The translations under genes and the position numbers were made by a program. Of a DNA stretch of 64,000 nucleotides, positions 8,460 to 16,209 are shown in pieces (within the stretch, counting starts at the first letter, position 1; each line of letters begins with the position of its first letter). The notes under the pieces are model-generated. The model had not been told where the DNA came from, made no database searches, and saw only the letters and a program-made list of their open reading frames with translations. This DNA is from QHXQ01 sp036389375 (GTDB lineage: Bacteria; Acidobacteriota; Blastocatellia; Pyrinomonadales; Pyrinomonadaceae), in the NCBI GenBank assembly GCA_036389375.1, contig DASVQA010000009.1, positions 1 through 64,000 on the forward strand, given 5' to 3'.

Positions 8460-11234
8460 TTACGGGCACGAGGTTGCGTCGAACGATGCCCCGTCCTCAA
8501 TGGCCTGTCCGTCTTGCTCGTGTGGGACGGAGACGCGGACGCTGCCGGGGGTGCTGCCGCCGCGGCCATCCGTCGCCTCAAAGAAGATAGTGTAGAAGCG
8601 CCCGTTGCCTTTGCCGCTGCGCTCGGCCCGCAGTTGCGCGCTGGCAGTGCCGACACCGCTCGCGTCAGGACACTTGTCCCCGTCGCCCTTATCGTTAGTC
8701 GCTTCGTCCTGCATGACGCGCGTGACCCGGATCGTCACGGGGTCGCCGTCCGCGTCGGTGACGCCCTGAATGCTAACCGCGATCAGATCGTGATTGGGCG
8801 GCCAGAGGGCCGCGACGCTCGGCCGCGCCTGACTCACATCAGGCGGTCTGTTTGCAGAGACGTGGCCGGGAACGAGCGCGAAGTTGCCGGCGTCGGGATT
8901 GCTTGGATTACGCGCGCTGAGCGTGAGGTTGAATGTCGTGCCGTCGTTAACGCCGGCCGGCGCGAGCAGCCGCACGGTCACGTCGCCGGTCTGATTTTGT
9001 GCGAGGGCAATATTGCCCGGGCTAAAGTTGACGACGAAACCGTGATCGTCGGTCACGGATAGGGCGAACGTGGCCGCCGGCCCAAGGTTCTGCACTTGGA
9101 ACGTGTAGGTTGATGACTGCGCGATGGACAGACCGGGCAGCGCCGGGGTGATGAGCTTAACCGTCTGCGGCTTGATGACACCGGGCCGGAGGCGCTGGTA
9201 AGGCTTGCCGCTCGCGTCCACACCTCTCACATAGACGAGAAAGGGCGCAGCCGGCGTCTCTATACTACCGAAGAACTCGCGGCTGAGACCGGCAAGTGGT
9301 CTCGGTAGCTCCGTCAGGGCCAACGGGCGCACGAGCGTTCCATCGGCGGCGCGCAATTCGAACTGCGCCGTCAGTCCGGGCCCGCCCACAAGTTGGGCAT
9401 CGATCTTCGTCGCACTGGCCGCCAGCGGCAACCCGGCAATGGACGCGTGCCCTTCATGGCCGGGCCAGCCCGCCGGCTCGACGAAGTTAAAGGCGGACAG
9501 ATTCAGCGGACTCTCACCACTAACGCGGACGGAGAGGTTACCAGAGCCGTTGACTGTCACCTCCCAAGTGCCGGGCGGCGGCGCGGTCACCGAGAAGATG
9601 CGACCTTGGCCGAGGATGACGGCGCGCACGCCCACGTCCGTCGGCTGCACGACGCTGCCATCGGGCCGCCGCACGACGACGTTGGCCGTCCCGCTGATCG
9701 AAAAGGTGACGCGCTTCATAGTCGAATCCACCGGGACGCTATAGGTTTTGGCCGTGCCCACGAGCGCGTCGCTGACGGCCAGTACATCAACTGCGTTGGG
9801 GCGCACGAGAAAATCCACGAGCGGCGTTAGGTTGTCCGCCTCGGAGCGTGAGATGACGAAGACTTGGCCGCCCGTATCGGTTGCAGTGCGGTAATACTCC
9901 GGGTCAATCGGCGAACAACTGCCGGACGCGGCAGTCGAAATCTTGATCCCCTTCTCGTCGGCAAGGGCGCGCACGTTCGGGGCGAGTTCGTCGTCTCTGG
10001 CGCTGGCGTCGGTGAAGAGGATGAGTTCGCCGCCGTAGTCCATGGCCTGCAAGGCCTTGAGCAGACCGGACTGTGGCAACTCCGGGCAGTCGCCGCCGCC
10101 ACTGGCGCGGAGGCGGCTGATGGCGTTGACGAAGACGGTTGCGTCAGGCGTGTCGGCCTGAACGGCGGTGAACGGGTCGTTGACTTCGACGAGGACGTAT
10201 TCGAGCGGTTCAAGCTCGGTGTCGAGCCGGCTGCCGACAATGTCTATGGCCTGCTGGCGCACACCCGCGATCTCCTGGCCCATGCTGCCCGTCGTGTCTA
10301 TGGCGAAGGCCAGCGAAGTGCCCGCACCAAGCAGAGCTTTGAACTGTTTGAGCGTGACCTTGGCCTTGATGTCGCGCAAGAACTCTTTCGTATGGTCGCC
10401 GGCGAGTTGGGTGGCGCGCTGGTGGAGATAGTTATGGGGCGACACGTTGCAGTTGAGCGAGTCTTTATTGATGCCGAGAGTGCCGGGCGTGTCGACCGAA
10501 CGATCTCCGGGCCCACCGTGACTGCACTTGCCCGGGTGCTTAGCATCGGAGGGGGGCGGCAGGTAGGGGATGGTCGGTAGGAACTGGAAGTAGCCGCTCG
10601 TCAGCTTCGGCGTGGAGATGTTGCCGACGCAGGGGCAGACGCCCACGGGACAGTCGGCGCAGGTGGGTTCGAGTTTGCCGGCCGCGCTGGCGAGCAGGTT
10701 AGCGGTCTGGTCAAACTTACCGAGGTAGGGGTTGGTCATCTGCCAGCCCATCTCGACCCAGTTGCTGTGGGAATAGAAGTCTTGAATGGCGTGCAGGGCT
10801 TGGCCGAGTTTCTTGCGAGCTTCCGAAGCTTGATTGGCCTCAAGGTCAGAGACGAGATGCTGAAAGCGATCGTTCAAGCGCGCTTGCCCCTCGGCGAAAG
10901 CTTCATTGTCGAAGTGGGCGGCCTGGTTCGCTAATTCGGGCCCGAGATCGGTCTTCGCGTTGGCCTCCTTAATCTCGTTGATGGCCTTCTCCATCGAATT
11001 GTTGACCTCGGTTACGCCGGGGATGATGTTCTCCTTCGTGAGCAGGTCTTTGATCGCCTTCTCCGTTATGTCCACATGGGTGATGTCGTTCGGGTCTGCG
11101 CGCTGCGTGGCATCAGGCTTGAAGGCAAGCGCCTGACCGCCGCGATGGTAAGGGACAGCCGTCACGAGCATTAAGGTAGCGAGTAGCAGAGAGGTAACAG
11201 GCCGGAAATGTATGAGTAAATTTGCTGAGCGCAT
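8460..11234 (-). CDS. secreted Het-C domain / von Willebrand factor A protein (VWA7-like architecture)
   Basis: 924 residues with a signal peptide (residues about 1-37). Residues about 45-200 match the Het-C pattern: ITHVDITEKAI, AAHFDNEAF, and LGQALHAIQDFYSHSNWVE with its conserved His/Asp residues. A Cys-rich stretch follows (PTCADCPVGVCPCVG). Residues about 310-480 form a VWA domain with the MIDAS motif AIDTTGSMGQEIAG and a FTDASARDDE segment. The C-terminal half consists of beta-sandwich, Ig/PKD-like repeats ending in a Cys-containing tail. Het-C followed by VWA is the arrangement of animal VWA7/G7c and related bacterial proteins. Function is unknown; adhesion or surface interaction is an inference from the VWA and Ig-like modules. 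Confidence 0.85.
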   Translation of the reverse strand: MRSANLLIHFRPVTSLLLATLMLVTAVPYHRGGQALAFKPDATQRADPNDITHVDITEKAIKDLLTKENIIPGVTEVNNSMEKAINEIKEANAKTDLGPELANQAAHFDNEAFAEGQARLNDRFQHLVSDLEANQASEARKKLGQALHAIQDFYSHSNWVEMGWQMTNPYLGKFDQTANLLASAAGKLEPTCADCPVGVCPCVGNISTPKLTSGYFQFLPTIPYLPPPSDAKHPGKCSHGGPGDRSVDTPGTLGINKDSLNCNVSPHNYLHQRATQLAGDHTKEFLRDIKAKVTLKQFKALLGAGTSLAFAIDTTGSMGQEIAGVRQQAIDIVGSRLDTELEPLEYVLVEVNDPFTAVQADTPDATVFVNAISRLRASGGGDCPELPQSGLLKALQAMDYGGELILFTDASARDDELAPNVRALADEKGIKISTAASGSCSPIDPEYYRTATDTGGQVFVISRSEADNLTPLVDFLVRPNAVDVLAVSDALVGTAKTYSVPVDSTMKRVTFSISGTANVVVRRPDGSVVQPTDVGVRAVILGQGRIFSVTAPPPGTWEVTVNGSGNLSVRVSGESPLNLSAFNFVEPAGWPGHEGHASIAGLPLAASATKIDAQLVGGPGLTAQFELRAADGTLVRPLALTELPRPLAGLSREFFGSIETPAAPFLVYVRGVDASGKPYQRLRPGVIKPQTVKLITPALPGLSIAQSSTYTFQVQNLGPAATFALSVTDDHGFVVNFSPGNIALAQNQTGDVTVRLLAPAGVNDGTTFNLTLSARNPSNPDAGNFALVPGHVSANRPPDVSQARPSVAALWPPNHDLIAVSIQGVTDADGDPVTIRVTRVMQDEATNDKGDGDKCPDASGVGTASAQLRAERSGKGNGRFYTIFFEATDGRGGSTPGSVRVSVPHEQDGQAIEDGASFDATSCP

Positions 11235-11669
11235 GAGAGGTTCCTTTCGTCAGTGAGGATTAAACGCCGACCGGGGAACAGCAAGCCTCATACCAACTTC
11301 AGACGACGCTATTTCGGGAAGTAAAAAGGAGCTTTAGTGTTGGACATGAGGGACGCGGCGTTCACAGCAGAGAACACTCTCGGGCGCGGCTGTGTACTTC
11401 TGTTGAATCATAATTGTTCTGCATTCTGCCGCCGGGTAATATCTGTTGCTCACCTTACTCATGCTCTTGTGCCTGTTCGGCCACGCACCCTTTTATGGAC
11501 ATGACCGATAAGCCTCATGTAAGATTCCACGCAACTCAACGGGGGCTTGCTGTGCGACTGTAGCGCAGTCTGTAGGACTTCGAGTTCACGCCCCCGTCTG
11601 CTGCTGCCTCCGCTATGAGGCAGCGCCGACTTTTTAAGTCGTTCCTAGTTATGTAAAGGAGAAAAGACA
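11235..11669. other. gene-free leader and promoter region upstream of the lanthipeptide precursor
   Basis: 435 bases between the divergent Het-C/VWA gene and the precursor gene. I see no credible protein here. The last 70 bases contain two hairpins, listed separately at 11603-11645. The promoter of the lanthipeptide locus must lie here, but I cannot place it with confidence. Confidence 0.5.
11603..11645 (+). promoter_or_regulatory. two consecutive hairpins with T-tract in the leader of the lanthipeptide precursor
   Basis: GCTGCCTC (11603-11610) pairs with GAGGCAGC (11617-11624) around a six-base loop. It is followed by CGACTT/AAGTCG (11627-11641) with five T at 11631-11635. The structure ends about 25 bases before the precursor start. 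It could be a leader attenuator or the terminator of a short upstream transcript; the sequence alone does not say which. Confidence 0.4.
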
Positions 11670-11867
11670 ATGTCGGTTGAAAACATCATTCGCGCGTGGA
11701 AAGACCCGGACTATCGCCAAAGCCTGAGCGCGGCGGCGCTCGCCGCCTTACCGGCGCACCCCAGTGGCCTGATTGATACGAGCCTCGTCGCTGCGGGCGA
11801 GGCGGGCGAGCAAATATTCGTCACGACCATCGACATGCTGACCACGCCGGAGACGAGCACTTGCTAG
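11670..11867 (+). CDS. class II lanthipeptide precursor, mersacidin/lichenicidin-type leader
   Basis: 65 residues, start preceded by a strong AAAGGAG site. The leader (residues 1 to about 40) carries the family signature NIIRAWKDPDYRQSLSAAAL followed by ALPAHPSG, as in mersacidin/lichenicidin-type LanA leaders. The usual double-Gly end is replaced by AAGEAG, so the cleavage site is uncertain. A cut after EAG gives the core EQIFVTTIDMLTTPETSTC: six Thr, one Ser and a single C-terminal Cys. At most one lanthionine/methyllanthionine ring is therefore possible, within TSTC, with the other Thr residues candidates for dehydration. The LanM gene follows on the same strand after a 16-bp hairpin. Confidence 0.88.
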   Translation: MSVENIIRAWKDPDYRQSLSAAALAALPAHPSGLIDTSLVAAGEAGEQIFVTTIDMLTTPETSTC

Positions 11868-11958
11868 GCCGATGGCCGGCGACCATCACCGGCTCTGTCT
11901 AAGCAAACTAACTGGCGCGTTGGCTCTCAGTGGTAGCGGGCTAACGGTCATTTGAACC

Positions 11959-11997
11959 CGAGCGTCAGAAGCAATGATAAGTTGCTTCTGACGCTCG
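11959..11997 (+). terminator. perfect 16-bp hairpin between precursor and LanM gene
   Basis: CGAGCGTCAGAAGCAA (11959-11974) is exactly complementary to TTGCTTCTGACGCTCG (11982-11997) with the loop TGATAAG. There is no T-run after the stem, so it is more likely a processing or partial-readthrough element that keeps precursor mRNA in excess over LanM mRNA than a full terminator. Confidence 0.7.
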
Positions 11998-12088
11998 AAC
12001 GTTCTCAAGCGGTAGCCAGCTACAGCGACCCGCCACAACACCGCGCATACCTGCAAGGTTGCCGCATAACTTTTGTGCTGTCGCTATC

Positions 12089-15000
12089 ATGTCAGATAAA
12101 TTGCCGGCGGATTTAGTCTGGTACAACGCTTTAACCTTAACCGAGCGCATTGTATCGCTGCGTCACGCGCCAGAGACGAGTGCGGGCCGGGTGGATACCA
12201 ACCTTGCCGCGCGCCGGTTGCAGCGCTGGCGGGCGCAGACACCTTTTTTAACCGACGAGCAGTTTAACGAACGTCTGGCGGCGGATGGATGCAGCCTCGA
12301 AGCATTTTTGACCATTCTGGGCGAGCCGTTGGCGGACGTGTGTGCCCGCCTGACCACCGCCCCGGAGTGGTTAGCACAACTCGCCGGGCTACCAGACACG
12401 CTGGCGCAGCTGGCTGTTGACCTTGCGCCCGCCGAAGCGGCTGGGCAGAACGCGGTTGTCTTTGCGCGTTTGACTGAGCCGCTGGTTAACGATGCGGCGG
12501 CGCGTGTGCGGCGCGGGCTGGAGATTTACGGGCCAGACACCCAACTGCCATTTGATCCGGTGGCGGTCGTGCCAATGGTGCTGGCTGATCTGGCGCGGCG
12601 ACTCGGCGAGATGCTCAGCCGTTGCGTCATTCTGGAATTACACGTCGCGCGGCTGCGCGATGCGCTGAACGGCGAGACGCCTACAGAGCGGTTCACAAAT
12701 TTCATTCACACGTTGCGGCAGCCGGAGCCGTTCACCGCTTTTCTGCGCGAGTATCCAGTGCTCGCCCGACAACTCTTAGCGTGTGTCGATAACGCGGTGA
12801 CATTCGCGCTTGAGTTTCTGGCACACCTGCGCGCGGACAAGACGGCCCTCGAAACTACGTTCAACTCCGGCCGCCCGCTCGGTCGCCTGCAAAGTTTAGA
12901 CGCCGGGCTGGGCGACCTGCATGGCGGCGGTCGGGCGGTGCTCAGCGCAGAGTTCAGTACCGGTGTGCGCGTTGTCTATAAGCCCCGCTCGCTGGCGATA
13001 GATGTGCAGTTTCAGCGCCTGCTCGACTGGCTCAACGCGCGCGGCGATCATCCGCCTTTCCGCACCAGCAAAATAATTGACCGGGGTGATCATGGTTGGA
13101 TGGAGTTTATCGTCGCGCAAGACTGCACGACGCGCGCCGAGGTAGAACGGTTTTACCGGCGGCAGGGCGGCTATCTGGCGCTGCTGTATGCCATCGGCGC
13201 GACGGACTTCCATCACAGTAATTTAATCGCCTCCGGCGAACAGCCCGTGCTCGTCGATTTAGAGACGCTACTGCATCCGCGCGTCATCCCGTTAGATGAG
13301 ACGCAAGCCGAAGCCGTGGCCGCAGACATCGTGACGCAATCGGTCATGGGCGTCTTACTGCTGCCGCGCCGGTCGCTCGCCAATGAGCAACATGAGGGCG
13401 TTGATCTGAGCGGTTTAGGCTCAAGCAAGGGGCAACTCAGTCCGCATCTCATCCCGCGTTGGGAACAGGTCGGCACGGACACGATGCATCTCGACCGGCA
13501 GCAGATAACGATGCAGGGCAGCCGCAACCGGCCGACGCTCGCCGGCGAGGAGATGAGCGTGCTTGCCTTTCAGGATGCGTTGAGCGCGGGCTTCGTTAGT
13601 GTTTACAACTTGCTGCTCAGGCACAGGGCCGAGTTGCTCGCCGACGCCGGGCCGCTGGCGCGATTCGCAGCGGTTGAAGCGCGCGCCGTGCTGCGCCCGA
13701 CCGTGGCCTACGCCACCCTGCTCCGCGAGAGTTATCACCCGGATGTCTTACGCGATGCACTTGAGCGTGAATGTTTATTCGATAGCCTGTGGGCGGCGGT
13801 CGAGCGCAGGCCGCAACTGGCTAAAGTCGTAGGGCTTGAGCGCAACGATCTACTGCGGGGCGATGTGCCCAAGTTCACGGTGCGGCCCGGCGCGCGCGAT
13901 CTGTGGGGCAGTGCGGGCGAGCGCGTGCCCGACTTCTTTAGCGAGTCGGGGCTGGAACTCGCACGACGACGCATAGAGCGTTTCGGTGCGGCCGACCTCG
14001 CCCAACAACTCTGGTTCATTCGCGCCTCGTTAACCACACTTTATACGGGCCACTCGGAGCAGACGCAGTATGAATGCACGCCCCCGCCCGCCGCATTGGC
14101 CGCCGGGCAAGCACTAGCGGAGGCGCTTAAGATTGGCGCACGCCTTGAGCAGTTAGCCATAAGCGGCGCAAAGGACGCGACGTGGTTGGGTCTAGCCTTC
14201 AAGCGCGAGGAGTACTGGTATATCACGCCGCTCGCGTTCGATCTCTATAGCGGATTGCCGGGCGTTATCTTATTCCTCGCTTATCTGGGCAGCATCACCG
14301 GCGCAGCCCGCCACACTGAACTGGCGCAGCGGGCGCTCAACTCGCTGCAACAACAGTTGCACCGCAACAGCGCAACGCTCAAACTGCTGGGCGGCTTCCA
14401 CGGTTTGGGCGGCGTCATCTACTTGCTGACGCACCTGAGCGCCCTCTGGCAACGGCCGGACTTACTGGCCGACGCGCAGGCGTTGACCGAACACGTCGCC
14501 AGTCTTATTGAGTTGGACGAATATCTGGATGTCGCCGGCGGTGCGGCCGGTTGTGTCGCTAGTCTGCTCAGCTTACACCGGTTTGCTCCGTCAGTTGCGA
14601 CGCTCGACGTTGCGCGGCGCTGCGGCGAACACATCATCAACAGCGCACACACGCAGGCGGCGGGCGGCATCGGCTGGACGACGCCAGTGCCCGCCGCGCG
14701 GCCTTTAACCGGCTTCTCGCACGGCGCGGCCGGTATGGCGTGGGCGCTCTTTGCTTTATATGGCGCGACCGGCGCGGCGCATTTCTACGAGGCGGCGCGC
14801 GCTGCCGTCGCTTATGAAAACAGCCTCTTCTCGCCGGCGCAGAATAACTGGGCGGATTTACGGCCGGGACAGGTCGCGCAAGGCGACTATAATTATGCGC
14901 AGTCGTGGTGTCATGGCGCGCCGGGTATCGGGCTGGCCCGCTTGGACACCCTTAAATATGCCGCCGAGCTAATGCCTGATGTGCGCGCGGCGGTGGCGGC

Positions 15001-15304
15001 AACGGTTGCGCGCGGCTTCGGTTATAATCATTCGCTCTGTCATGGCGACTTAGGCAATCTGGACTTTTTGCTTCAGGTCAGCATGACGCTCGACGACCCG
15101 CAGTTGGCGGCGCAGGTCGAACGGCTGACGGCGACTGTGCTGGCAAGCATGGATAAGCACGGTTGGTTGTGCGGCACGCCGTTGCGGGTCGAGTCGCCGG
15201 GTCTGATGACCGGGCTGGCGGGCATCGGCTACGGGCTGCTACGGCTGGCCTACCCGCAGCGCGTTCCTTCTGTGCTGGTGCTGCAAGCACCACTGGTCGA
15301 ATAA
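12089..15304 (+). CDS. lanM: class II lanthipeptide synthetase LanM
   Basis: 1071 residues from the ATG at 12089; a TTG at 12059 is the alternative, and neither has a good ribosome site. LanM dehydrates Ser/Thr in the precursor core and adds Cys thiols to form (methyl)lanthionine. The N-terminal dehydratase (DUF4135) contains GDLHGGGRAVLSAEF, VVYKPRSLAI and ATDFHHSNLI followed by VLVDLETL, the ATP-using lipid-kinase-like active region. The C-terminal LanC-like cyclase shows GFHGLGG, GFSHGAAG, SWCHGAPGIG (about residue 940) and LCHGDLGN (about residue 984). The two Cys and the His are the zinc ligands, all present. No LanT transporter/protease, immunity or regulator gene is adjacent. Confidence 0.95.
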   Translation: MSDKLPADLVWYNALTLTERIVSLRHAPETSAGRVDTNLAARRLQRWRAQTPFLTDEQFNERLAADGCSLEAFLTILGEPLADVCARLTTAPEWLAQLAGLPDTLAQLAVDLAPAEAAGQNAVVFARLTEPLVNDAAARVRRGLEIYGPDTQLPFDPVAVVPMVLADLARRLGEMLSRCVILELHVARLRDALNGETPTERFTNFIHTLRQPEPFTAFLREYPVLARQLLACVDNAVTFALEFLAHLRADKTALETTFNSGRPLGRLQSLDAGLGDLHGGGRAVLSAEFSTGVRVVYKPRSLAIDVQFQRLLDWLNARGDHPPFRTSKIIDRGDHGWMEFIVAQDCTTRAEVERFYRRQGGYLALLYAIGATDFHHSNLIASGEQPVLVDLETLLHPRVIPLDETQAEAVAADIVTQSVMGVLLLPRRSLANEQHEGVDLSGLGSSKGQLSPHLIPRWEQVGTDTMHLDRQQITMQGSRNRPTLAGEEMSVLAFQDALSAGFVSVYNLLLRHRAELLADAGPLARFAAVEARAVLRPTVAYATLLRESYHPDVLRDALERECLFDSLWAAVERRPQLAKVVGLERNDLLRGDVPKFTVRPGARDLWGSAGERVPDFFSESGLELARRRIERFGAADLAQQLWFIRASLTTLYTGHSEQTQYECTPPPAALAAGQALAEALKIGARLEQLAISGAKDATWLGLAFKREEYWYITPLAFDLYSGLPGVILFLAYLGSITGAARHTELAQRALNSLQQQLHRNSATLKLLGGFHGLGGVIYLLTHLSALWQRPDLLADAQALTEHVASLIELDEYLDVAGGAAGCVASLLSLHRFAPSVATLDVARRCGEHIINSAHTQAAGGIGWTTPVPAARPLTGFSHGAAGMAWALFALYGATGAAHFYEAARAAVAYENSLFSPAQNNWADLRPGQVAQGDYNYAQSWCHGAPGIGLARLDTLKYAAELMPDVRAAVAATVARGFGYNHSLCHGDLGNLDFLLQVSMTLDDPQLAAQVERLTATVLASMDKHGWLCGTPLRVESPGLMTGLAGIGYGLLRLAYPQRVPSVLVLQAPLVE

Positions 15305-15329
15305 ATAGATTAGGCGCGGGGTGCTCTGC

Positions 15330-15560
15330 GTGACCTTTGATTTTTACAAGCCGCAAAGAATGGCGCTGCTCGATTTTCTCGACGGGGCGAACACCGCAGC
15401 CATCACGTACCACAACTTCTGGGCAACTCGGTGCAGACGCCCGTGAGCCTCTACTTCCGCAACCCGGAGACGTTCTCCCCCGTCGAGAAAACGGCTTTAG
15501 ATTTAGCGCGCGGGCGTGTGCTCGACATCGGCGCGGGCGCGGGCTGTCATCACCCCTGCT
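15330..15560 (+). pseudogene. frameshifted, truncated SAM-dependent methyltransferase remnant
   Basis: A GTG at 15330 opens a frame reading TFDFYKPQRMALLDFLDGAN that stops at 15435. From about 15415 a second frame continues the same protein type: VSLYFRNPETFSPVEKTALD and then RGRVLDIGAGAGCHH, the SAM-binding motif I of class I methyltransferases. The sequence ends right after motif I and runs into unrelated DNA. One frameshift plus loss of the C-terminal two thirds makes it a pseudogene. It directly follows the LanM gene, so it may once have been a tailoring methyltransferase of that locus; that is a guess. Confidence 0.7.
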
Positions 15561-15592
15561 TTAATCCACATCAGATAAGATGGCTCAAGCGG

Positions 15593-15985
15593 TTATTGAT
15601 AGCCTTCAGAGGCGCATCTGTTAAGAATCAGGTTCTTTAGGTCGGCCATCGTCCGGCACTTGTTGATTGAATCTGCTCCGACTAACAGTTCTACGCCTTC
15701 GCCGTCCTTCTTGAAGATTGCCGGTAACGGCACGTTCGCCACACCGTAGCGCGCGCTCAACTCATTGGCGTGCAGAAACTCCAATGACCTATCGAGGCTG
15801 TCTAGAAACTGTCTCCATTCCTTGCGCATGCCTGTCAGCGTGTGGGTGAGCGCACAGAGGTTGCACGGGTAGGTCTGCGGCGAAAAGATTTTGTGCGCCA
15901 CATCGGTGAAGGTATTAAAGATGCCGCCGTCGGCATTGTAGACAAAGACGAGGGTCGGTTTCGTAGGCTGAGAGATTTTCTCCAT
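15593..15985 (-). CDS. conserved small protein with CxxC motif, function unknown
   Basis: 130 residues, no signal peptide or membrane segment. It begins with a hydrophobic strand (TLVFVYNADGGIFN) and contains SPQTYPCNLCALTHTL, with a CxxC pair at about residues 41-44, then MRKEWRQFLDSL. The C-terminal half looks like an alpha/beta fold. The strand followed by a CxxC recalls thioredoxin-like or metal-binding folds, but I cannot assign a family. A weak AGGAAGC site lies upstream of the ATG. It sits between two gene remnants and is transcribed toward the methyltransferase fragment. Confidence 0.65.
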   Translation of the reverse strand: MEKISQPTKPTLVFVYNADGGIFNTFTDVAHKIFSPQTYPCNLCALTHTLTGMRKEWRQFLDSLDRSLEFLHANELSARYGVANVPLPAIFKKDGEGVELLVGADSINKCRTMADLKNLILNRCASEGYQ

Positions 15986-16006
15986 CTCGTGGGATAACGC
16001 TTCCTG

Positions 16007-16170
16007 CTACGCGCGCGCAGTGCGCGCTTCGGAATCCATACCGGGGCAGTTGTACTGGCGACGGTCGGAGCCGGAAATAATCAGCACGCGGAATGGGCGC
16101 TCACCAATTGGCAGTTTTCCGTTTCGTCGTGCGGCTTCAACGTTTCGCCCGGCGATAATGAGCAATGAAA
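16007..16170 (-). pseudogene. N-terminal remnant of a flavodoxin/FMN-reductase-like protein
   Basis: A short leftward frame reads GERPFRVLIISGSDRRQYNC followed by PGMDSEAR and then a stop at 16007. The hydrophobic strand plus SGSxR is the phosphate-binding start of flavodoxin-fold NAD(P)H-dependent FMN reductases and iron-sulfur flavoproteins. Nothing more of the fold follows and there is no good start codon, so I read it as a truncated remnant. Confidence 0.5.
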
Positions 16171-16209
16171 CTAACGCTTCTTCTCATCACTCATCGTTTA
16201 TTACTTATC
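16154..16209. repeat. imperfect inverted repeat at the 3' end of the arsS-like gene
   Basis: GATAATGAGCAATG (from 16154) is mirrored by a CATCACTCATCG...TTACTTATC arm (16186-16209). The right arm overlaps the last codons and stop of the radical SAM gene. It belongs to the same positional class as the repeats at 49229, 61873 and 62333, though with a different unit. Confidence 0.45.

Noticed and set aside
15593..16209. Possible third RiPP cluster from the small CxxC protein
   Set aside because: It has the length of a folded enzyme-like protein, no core-peptide features and no modifying enzyme of its own; the nearby radical SAM gene belongs to the arsenosugar type.
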